Shown: positions 1-4,680 of the stretch, piece by piece | How the letters are laid out: every line of letters begins with the position of its first letter | Numbering within the stretch: position 1 is the stretch's first letter | Source: JBFIHZ01 sp041601535 | Lineage (GTDB): Bacteria; Pseudomonadota; Gammaproteobacteria; Xanthomonadales; SZUA-36 | DNA: 7,801 nt | Assembly: GCA_041601535.1 (NCBI GenBank) | Contig: JBFIHZ010000186.1 | Location: forward strand, 1 to 7,801 | Direction of reading: 5' to 3' | Position numbers and translations under genes: made by a program | The notes under the pieces: generated by a model | Database searches by the model: none | Told to the model about the DNA's origin: nothing | The model's input: only the letters and a program-made list of their open reading frames with translations

Positions 1-812
1 CACTCCAGGTCGCCGGTGCTGCTGTTATAACAATGGATGCCCTGATAGGTAACGCACACAAGGTGGCCAATCAGCTGGGGCGGATGATACAGGCCAAGAT
101 CAAACGGCCGGGTATGCTCCCAGTCAGCCTGGTCATCCAGCAGCTTGCCGTAGCTCGGCCGCAGCGCTACCTCGCGCTCAAACGGCTGGGTCCACAGCAA
201 CTGGCCACTGACCACATCCAGTGCGTGAAGTATGGGCACCTGTTCGTAGCCGGAACCGATACCCTTGCGGCCGAATGTGCCGCTGAGAAAACCGCGGTCG
301 TCACCGTGCGCGCGTTCCAGCGTGGCGAAATACAAAACTTCGCCTTCCTCATCCAGCGTGCCCTGCATGATCTTGCCTTGCAGCATGCGGGATTCCCAGA
401 CGATGTTTCCGCTGCCGTGGTCCAGTGCCAGAATATTGGTGTCGCGGTCGTCAAAGGCGCCGCCCAGGGCATCGTTCACCAGTAGGAATGGCCGCTCACC
501 CAGGGTGGTGAGGTCGGTACTGGATACCGCCACGTTACGCTGGCGCCACAGCGTGGTGCCGCTGGCCGGGTCGAGTCCGTACAGGTGGCGGGTAGTGCCC
601 ACCACCAGCAGGCTGTCATTCACCAGCAACTGAAATTCAATAGGCCGCTCAAACTCCAGCGTCCAGTCGGGCAGGTCCAGCGGGGGTTGTTCCTTGACGG
701 AGGCGCAAGCTGTCACCAGGATCATCAGCAAGCTGATCAACCAGGGGCTGCCAGATGTTACACGGACGCGGGGGTCCGATGTGTTGTTCATGTTACTTTC
801 CAGCCAGGCCAT
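1..812 (-). CDS. PQQ-like beta-propeller lipoprotein, 3' end cut by window edge
   Basis: Minus-strand reading frame open from an ATG at 812 to the left edge, about 270 codons. The N-terminus has a hydrophobic stretch (LISLLMILVTAC) ending in a lipobox (V-T-A-C) with Cys36, so the product should be exported and lipid-anchored. The mature part shows beta-propeller blades of the PQQ type: LYGLDPASGTTLW (77-89), ILALDHGSGNIVW (127-139), LHALDVVSGQLLW (195-207) and a fourth at the edge (from 259). BamB and quinoprotein dehydrogenases share this repeat. No catalytic residues are visible, so a scaffold or binding role is more likely than an enzyme, and a specific BamB call is not supported. The ATG at 812 has a good Shine-Dalgarno (GGAGA, about 9 nt upstream). 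An in-frame ATG at 791, with a weaker GGAAAG, would give a shorter and more usual lipoprotein signal. An in-frame TGA lies just upstream of 812. The gene is divergent from the rest of the window. Confidence 0.85.
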   Translation of the reverse strand, partial: MAWLESNMNNTSDPRVRVTSGSPWLISLLMILVTACASVKEQPPLDLPDWTLEFERPIEFQLLVNDSLLVVGTTRHLYGLDPASGTTLWRQRNVAVSSTDLTTLGERPFLLVNDALGGAFDDRDTNILALDHGSGNIVWESRMLQGKIMQGTLDEEGEVLYFATLERAHGDDRGFLSGTFGRKGIGSGYEQVPILHALDVVSGQLLWTQPFEREVALRPSYGKLLDDQADWEHTRPFDLGLYHPPQLIGHLVCVTYQGIHCYNSSTGDLE

Positions 813-849
813 GATCAGGTTTCTCCAGGATGAGAATACTCATGACAGT

Positions 850-884
850 GCCCGATTCGGCGCCAATAATACGCCCGAATTCGG
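850..884. repeat. Short imperfect direct repeat in the lipoprotein leader
   Basis: GCCCGATTCGG (850-860) recurs as GCCCGAATTCGG (873-884), 23 bp apart, differing by one inserted A. The second copy contains the perfect palindrome CCGAATTCGG (875-884). The spacing of about two helical turns would suit a dimeric regulator, but it may be chance in GC-rich DNA. Confidence 0.3.
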
Positions 885-898
885 TGTTACGCATAAAT

Positions 899-927
899 AT
901 TTTAGCATCTGGCGGAACGGTTCGTAA
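899..927 (-). promoter_or_regulatory. Putative sigma70-type promoter for the lipoprotein gene
   Basis: On the minus strand, TTACGA (922-927) and TAAAAT (899-904) are separated by exactly 17 bp. The -10 matches the consensus at 5 of 6 positions, the -35 at only 3 of 6. The start site would be near 892, leaving a leader of about 80 nt before the ATG at 812. Inferred from sequence match alone. Confidence 0.35.
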
Positions 928-984
928 GCTGGGTCACAATCCGCGCAGGTGGCAAAGGGCCAGCGAGAGTGGCTGCTTGACTGG

Positions 985-1008
985 CTGGAGAATGTATACT
1001 GTTTCCAG
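985..1008 (+). promoter_or_regulatory. 24-bp dyad overlapping a TATACT -10-like box
   Basis: The arms CTGGA (985-989) and TCCAG (1004-1008) are centred on the palindrome GTATAC (994-999). Nine of the twelve base positions in each half-site are symmetric. TATACT (995-1000) resembles a -10 element, but there is no good -35 at 17 bp; TTGACT (977-982) is only 12 bp away. This would fit an operator-controlled promoter for the small gene at 1064, with a leader of about 55 nt. The dyad is seen directly; its function is inferred. It is not a LexA box, since the CTG-N10-CAG form is absent. Confidence 0.4.
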
Positions 1009-1063
1009 TGTGTTATGGCCCTGAACGTATTTTCACAGTAATGGTTTACGAGAGGATAGAATA

Positions 1064-1405
1064 ATGATAATTCCTGGCACCAAGGCCCACGTGGTTTACC
1101 GCGCTCTGTACGAAAAATCGGTCCGCCGGCATTTTCTGGGTGAGGTTACAGTGGCCGAAGGCGCGGCTTGTCTGCTGGAGGGTTATGCGTTCGTCTGGGA
1201 TGAACATAAAGCGACGTTTACCCGCAAACCGGAGAAGCGTACTACCGTAATCGATCTGGCCGAAAGCGGTTATATCGTCAATCTGCTGGATGATGACCTG
1301 GTGCTGGAGAACGTGGAGTACCGTTATCTGAAAGATGTCGGCCTGGTGGCTACCGATGGGGCCAACTTCATGTTGAATATTAATGAGTTTGGTTCCAAAA
1401 GCTGA
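1064..1405 (+). CDS. Hypothetical protein of 113 residues
   Basis: A complete ORF with a clear Shine-Dalgarno (AGAGG, about 8 nt before ATG). I do not recognise the family. The protein has no signal peptide or membrane segment and no cysteine cluster; it has a single Cys near residue 36. Alternating hydrophobic stretches (for example EGYAFVWDE, TTVIDLAESGYIVNLL, VEYRYLKDVGLVATDG) suggest a small, mostly beta-stranded cytoplasmic domain. A basic patch (TRKPEKRTT, around 53-61) splits it in two, and the C-terminus reads LNINEFG. It stands alone between a divergent lipoprotein gene and the sigma factor leader. The 181-bp gap and the hairpin after its stop argue against tight co-transcription with the sigma gene. 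Codon use looks like that of its neighbours, so I take it as a real gene. Confidence 0.8.
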   Translation: MIIPGTKAHVVYRALYEKSVRRHFLGEVTVAEGAACLLEGYAFVWDEHKATFTRKPEKRTTVIDLAESGYIVNLLDDDLVLENVEYRYLKDVGLVATDGANFMLNINEFGSKS

Positions 1406-1408
1406 TGC

Positions 1409-1430
1409 CCACAAATCGCGAAGTTTGTGG
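1409..1430 (+). terminator. Stem-loop just after the small gene, possible terminator
   Basis: CCACAAA (1409-1415) pairs perfectly with TTTGTGG (1424-1430) around an 8-nt loop, starting 3 nt after the stop codon of the preceding gene. No T-run follows, so it is not a classical intrinsic terminator. It could protect the 3' end of the message or form part of the sigma factor leader. Confidence 0.35.
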
Positions 1431-1445
1431 TGGCTGAGCAACTGG

Positions 1446-1462
1446 CCGGTGTAATCCACCGG
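1446..1462 (+). other. Second stem-loop in the sigma factor leader
   Basis: CCGGTG (1446-1451) pairs with CACCGG (1457-1462) around a 5-nt loop (TAATC). It lies 5 nt before a G-run (1468-1471) that could act as a ribosome binding site for a mini-ORF at 1482. The region 1406-1586 otherwise holds no recognised gene or clear sigma70 promoter. GGAACTT at 1470-1476 equals the -35 element of RpoE-type ECF promoters, but no matching -10 is seen 15-17 bp downstream. Confidence 0.35.
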
Positions 1463-1481
1463 TAAAAGGGGAACTTCTGAT

Positions 1482-1544
1482 ATGTACGACTTGAGCGCAA
1501 TGTTGATGCGGAGCGGCAACGGCCCGCAGTGCGAAATCCGCTAG
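1482..1544 (+). CDS. Possible 20-codon leader ORF upstream of the sigma gene
   Basis: ATG at 1482 follows AAAAGGGG by 10 nt and encodes MYDLSAMLMRSGNGPQCEIR, ending in TAG at 1542. It is in the same frame as the sigma factor, whose own start at 1587 has no obvious Shine-Dalgarno. It could be a translated leader or uORF, or chance. The evidence is only the ribosome-site-like G-run and the position. Confidence 0.2.
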   Translation: MYDLSAMLMRSGNGPQCEIR

Positions 1545-1586
1545 AAGGGCCTGACTGGCAATGCGACGCAACGCTTCAGCAGCAGA

Positions 1587-2153
1587 ATGATGGCCCAGGC
1601 AGGCAACGTTACCCAATTATTGCAACGCTGGTCAGAGGGCGATACGGATGCGCGTGACCAGGCGGTTGAACGGGTTTATCACGATTTGAAACGAATCGCC
1701 GCCGCCCGCCTTTCCGGTGGCCGGCCCCAGGTCACCCTGCAACCCACCGCACTGGTCAACGAGACCTGGTTGAAAATGTTGAATGCGAAGCAGGTTGAGT
1801 GGTCCGATCGTGTCCACTTTATTGCCCTGTCGGCTCGTATCATGCGGCAAATCCTGGTTGACCGCGCACGCCATAACAATGCCGGTAAACGCCAGGCAGG
1901 TCCGTGCATTACCCTGCAGACCGGCATGGGTGTCAGCGATGATGACCTGGTGGATTTGCTGCACCTGGATGATGCGCTGCAGCGCCTGGAAGCCCGTCAT
2001 CCGGAGCGAGCCCGTTTGGTGGAGTTGCGTTATTTCGGTGGTTTGAGTATTGAGGAGACCGCACATACGATGGGCCTGTCCACGGCCACCATCAACCGCA
2101 ACTGGCGGGCGGCACGCGCCTGGCTCTATCTGCAACTGCAGGACGATTCCTGA
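1587..2153 (+). CDS. ECF sigma factor, kinase-associated type (TIGR02999-like)
   Basis: A 188-residue RNA polymerase sigma factor of the extracytoplasmic-function group. Region 2 spans about 15-101, with LQPTALVNETWLKML at 51-65 and the stretch HFIALSARIMRQILVDRAR (78-96), diagnostic of the TIGR02999 group. Region 4 spans about 125-182, with the helix-turn-helix at about 154-176 (SIEETAHTMGLS, then INRNW). The acidic DAED of region 2.2, which in ordinary ECF sigmas helps bind the beta' coiled coil, is replaced by Q52-P53-T54-A55; the threonine could be phosphorylated. The kinase gene starts 10 bp after the stop, and no anti-sigma gene is present, so control through the kinase is the natural inference. 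Two adjacent ATGs (1587, 1590) fit the family N-terminus. Neither has a good Shine-Dalgarno, so the start is supported by homology rather than by a ribosome site. The target promoter is unknown. Confidence 0.93.
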   Translation: MMAQAGNVTQLLQRWSEGDTDARDQAVERVYHDLKRIAAARLSGGRPQVTLQPTALVNETWLKMLNAKQVEWSDRVHFIALSARIMRQILVDRARHNNAGKRQAGPCITLQTGMGVSDDDLVDLLHLDDALQRLEARHPERARLVELRYFGGLSIEETAHTMGLSTATINRNWRAARAWLYLQLQDDS

Positions 2154-2163
2154 TCCAGGGGTT

Positions 2164-4518
2164 ATGAATAAACAGCAGGCAAACGGCAAGGAAACCCTGG
2201 ATGCGCGGGCCCTGGACCTGTTTGCTGACAGCTTGCAGCAACCGCAGGGCCAACGGCTGCAATGGCTCGAACAGCGTTGCTCGGGCGAGCCAGAACTGTT
2301 TCGCCGGGTTATGCGCTTGCGTCAGGCGGACGAGGCCAGCAGCGGCTTTTTAAGTCAGCCGCCAGCGCTTCCCGCCGAGCCGGACCGCCAGGGCGAACGC
2401 CTTGGTGCCTTTGAGATTATTGGTGAACTGGCCGCCGGTGGCATGAGCGTGGTGTACCGCGGCCGGCGCGCAGATGGCGCATTTGAGCAGGATGTGGCGA
2501 TAAAGCTGTTCCGTTCGGAAATGCTCAGCCCGGGCGGTATCAGCCGGTTCAATGCCGAGCGGCAAATTCTGGCTTCACTGGAACATCCCGGCATTGCACG
2601 AATCATTGATGCCGGCACGGCTGCTGATGGCACCCCGTACGTGGTGATGGAGCTGGTCGACGGCCAGCCCATTACGCACTACTGCGAACAGCGAAAAGCA
2701 GATTTGCCGCAGCGGCTTGGATTGTTTCAGCAATTGTGCAGCGCACTGGATGCAGCTCACCGCCGTGGCGTGGTGCATCGCGATATCAAGCCGGGTAATG
2801 TGCTGGTTACCCAGGATGGCCAGGTGCGGGTGATTGATTTCGGCATCGCCAAACTGCTGCAATCCAATGCGGTAATGGACCAACAGCTGCCGCAGACCCG
2901 CCCGGATCAGCCGTTGTACACGCCGGAGTATGCCAGTCCGGAACAGATTCTGGGGCAGCCGGTTGGGGTGGCCAGCGATGTCTATTCGCTGGGTGTAATG
3001 TTGTACGAATTGGTCACCGGCGCACGTCCGTACCACATCAATGAGATGACCCCATCAGGTATTGAAACCACGGTATGTCACACGGTTCCAGCCGACCCCA
3101 GCCAGCAGGTGGCACGCTTGCGTAACCGCCCGCCGGCCGGGCTGCCTGAGCGGAACTTACTCAGACGCAAGCTGAAAGGTGACCTGGACCGCATCGTGAT
3201 GACGGCGATGAGCAAGGAACCCGGGCGGCGTTATGACAGCGCGGCTGCGCTGGCCGGGGATATCGAAAATTATTTTACCGGCCAGCCGGTTCGCGCCAGG
3301 GGCGCGTCGCGCAGCTATCGCCTGAAAAAATTTGTTGGCCGCCACCCTGGCGCGTCCGCAGCCAGCGCCATCACGCTGCTGACTTTGCTGGGTGCCTTGC
3401 TGGTGGTGAGTCAGCAGGTGATAGAGGCACGTCAACAGGCCGAGCGGGCGGAAGCTGCAAAAAACTTCCTGGTAGAGATGATTGGACGTTCTGATCCGTA
3501 TGGAGATACCGCCTCGAATTCTCTGGCACATGCGCTGAAACAGGCCATTCCCTCCATTGCAGAACAATTTGGCAGACAACCAGGGCTGGAGGCGGAGATG
3601 CGTTACGCCATTGGCTTTGCCCTGACCGGGCAGGGTGAACTGGTCGAAGCCCGCCGCCAGCTTGAAGCAGCCCATGCCCTGTACCAGCGCGTTGGCAGCC
3701 CGCTGGAGCGTGCCCGGGTGTTGAATGCGCTGGCCGTGGTGAGCTGGGATGAATCGGACTATGCCGCGGCCGAACAGCAATTTGCACAGGCATTGGGACT
3801 GGTGCGTGACGCAAGCGGCACCGAGGCGCTCAGGCTGCGGTTTAACGTCCTGACTGATTATGGCGGCCTGATGCCTAAAATGGATCGGCCGGAGGTGGCC
3901 ATCAGCTTGTTGGAACAGGCCCTGGACCTGCTGGCAAATGAGCAAGGTGTGGAGATTGAGCTGCGCGACCAGGCGGTGCTGTGGAATAACCTGGCCACGG
4001 CCTATGACCAGTTGGAGGACTACGAGCGTTCCATCGCGGCGTATCGGAAAAGCATTGCCATGCACCGCCAGGTCAGCCCGGACGGCAGCCCGGACCTGGC
4101 CACCGCGCTGGCCAATTTGGGGCTTACCTACGAATATGTTGACCGCATGGACGAGGCTGTTGACACCGTCGGGCAGGCCACCGAAATGCAGCGCAGGCTG
4201 CTGAGCCCGGATCACCCACAATATGTTCTGGCCTTGTTCAACCTGGGCAGTCTGCAGAAAAACGCCGGCGATCTGCAGGGAGCGATTGAACATATGCGCC
4301 AGGCGGCTGCAAGCGCCAAAACAGCCTATCCGCCGGTCCATTTATACCCGGCACGATTCAATCAGCGTTTGGCCGAAGCCTATGCTGAGGCCGGCCAGAC
4401 CGGGCTGGCGCAACAGCATGCACAGATTGCCCTGGGCATCATGAAACAACTGCCCGACGTCAAGCCCGAATGGCTTGAAAGCGCCAGCAGCCTTGCAGCA
4501 GAGTCTGCAGAGAACTGA
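2164..4518 (+). CDS. Transmembrane serine/threonine protein kinase with C-terminal TPR region
   Basis: A 784-residue Hanks-type kinase. An N-terminal helical segment (about 10-62) is typical of this sigma-linked group. The kinase domain runs about 82-372: glycine loop LAAGGMSVVY (89-98), VAIK with Lys114, helix-C Glu132, HRDIKPGN (205-212) with catalytic Asp207, DFG at 225-227, and ASPE at 257-260. All core catalytic residues are present, so it should be active. The glycine loop has Ala90 and Ser95 at two of its three usual glycine positions. One membrane helix lies at about 400-418, after a basic RLKKF stretch, which puts the kinase in the cytoplasm and the rest in the periplasm. From about 470 to 762 there are some seven TPR-like helical pairs (for example LWNNLATAYDQLEDYERSI at 606-624), a likely sensing or docking surface. 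The frame is open upstream to 2050 inside the sigma gene, but that part is only out-of-frame sigma sequence. ATG 2164 follows CCAGGGG closely and matches the family N-terminus. Probably an operon with the sigma factor, its likely substrate. Confidence 0.93.
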   Translation: MNKQQANGKETLDARALDLFADSLQQPQGQRLQWLEQRCSGEPELFRRVMRLRQADEASSGFLSQPPALPAEPDRQGERLGAFEIIGELAAGGMSVVYRGRRADGAFEQDVAIKLFRSEMLSPGGISRFNAERQILASLEHPGIARIIDAGTAADGTPYVVMELVDGQPITHYCEQRKADLPQRLGLFQQLCSALDAAHRRGVVHRDIKPGNVLVTQDGQVRVIDFGIAKLLQSNAVMDQQLPQTRPDQPLYTPEYASPEQILGQPVGVASDVYSLGVMLYELVTGARPYHINEMTPSGIETTVCHTVPADPSQQVARLRNRPPAGLPERNLLRRKLKGDLDRIVMTAMSKEPGRRYDSAAALAGDIENYFTGQPVRARGASRSYRLKKFVGRHPGASAASAITLLTLLGALLVVSQQVIEARQQAERAEAAKNFLVEMIGRSDPYGDTASNSLAHALKQAIPSIAEQFGRQPGLEAEMRYAIGFALTGQGELVEARRQLEAAHALYQRVGSPLERARVLNALAVVSWDESDYAAAEQQFAQALGLVRDASGTEALRLRFNVLTDYGGLMPKMDRPEVAISLLEQALDLLANEQGVEIELRDQAVLWNNLATAYDQLEDYERSIAAYRKSIAMHRQVSPDGSPDLATALANLGLTYEYVDRMDEAVDTVGQATEMQRRLLSPDHPQYVLALFNLGSLQKNAGDLQGAIEHMRQAAASAKTAYPPVHLYPARFNQRLAEAYAEAGQTGLAQQHAQIALGIMKQLPDVKPEWLESASSLAAESAEN

Positions 4519-4523
4519 CGGAT

Positions 4524-4558
4524 CGGTCCCGCTGATGCACTGCCGCCAAGCGGGACTG
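4524..4558 (+). terminator. Hairpin after the kinase gene, weak terminator candidate
   Basis: GTCCCGCT (4526-4533) pairs perfectly with AGCGGGAC (4549-4556); a G-T and a C-G pair extend the stem to 10 bp around a 15-nt loop. It begins 5 nt after the kinase stop. No T-run follows, so read-through into the protease gene is possible. It may attenuate rather than stop transcription. A second small dyad, GTCAC-TG-GTGAC, lies at 4565-4576. Confidence 0.35.
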
Positions 4559-4658
4559 CATGGTGTCACTGGTGACGAGCGCGAAACTGCGCAGAACAAA
4601 TTGTTGATACAAGTTTGGTCTGATTTACGTTTATACAAAGTGAACGCCCTGATTTCGG

Positions 4659-4670
4659 CCGTGGCCACGG
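4659..4670 (+). promoter_or_regulatory. Perfect 12-bp palindrome touching the protease ribosome binding site
   Basis: CCGTGGCCACGG (4659-4670) is a perfect palindrome whose last two bases begin the Shine-Dalgarno GGAGA (4669-4673) of the protease gene, 7 nt before ATG 4681. It could be a protein binding site or could mask initiation, but a 12-bp palindrome can arise by chance. The gap 4519-4680 also holds an AT-richer stretch (about 4590-4640) where a promoter could sit. I find no convincing -35/-10 pair there. Confidence 0.3.
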
Positions 4671-4680
4671 AGACAAGCGA

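Noticed and set aside
33..833. Several plus-strand open frames in the first 830 bases
   Set aside because: They lie opposite the lipoprotein frame, whose translation shows a lipobox and repeated propeller motifs, while theirs shows none.
1470..1476. GGAACTT as the -35 of an autoregulated ECF promoter
   Set aside because: It matches the RpoE-type -35, but no -10 element is found at 15-17 bp and it overlaps a ribosome-site-like G-run. TIGR02999-type sigmas need not use this motif.
2050..2163. Upstream extension of the kinase frame into the sigma gene
   Set aside because: These 38 codons are out-of-frame sigma sequence. The family N-terminus and a ribosome-site-like AGGGG point to ATG 2164.
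2428..2463. Kinase glycine loop with Ala90 and Ser95 as a sign of a pseudokinase
   Set aside because: Such substitutions occur in active bacterial kinases, and Lys114, Asp207, Asn212 and Asp225 are all intact.
3157..4341. A 394-codon open frame on the minus strand inside the kinase gene
   Set aside because: It is antisense to clear TPR-coding sequence; long open antisense frames are common in GC-rich genes. The translation shows no recognisable domain.
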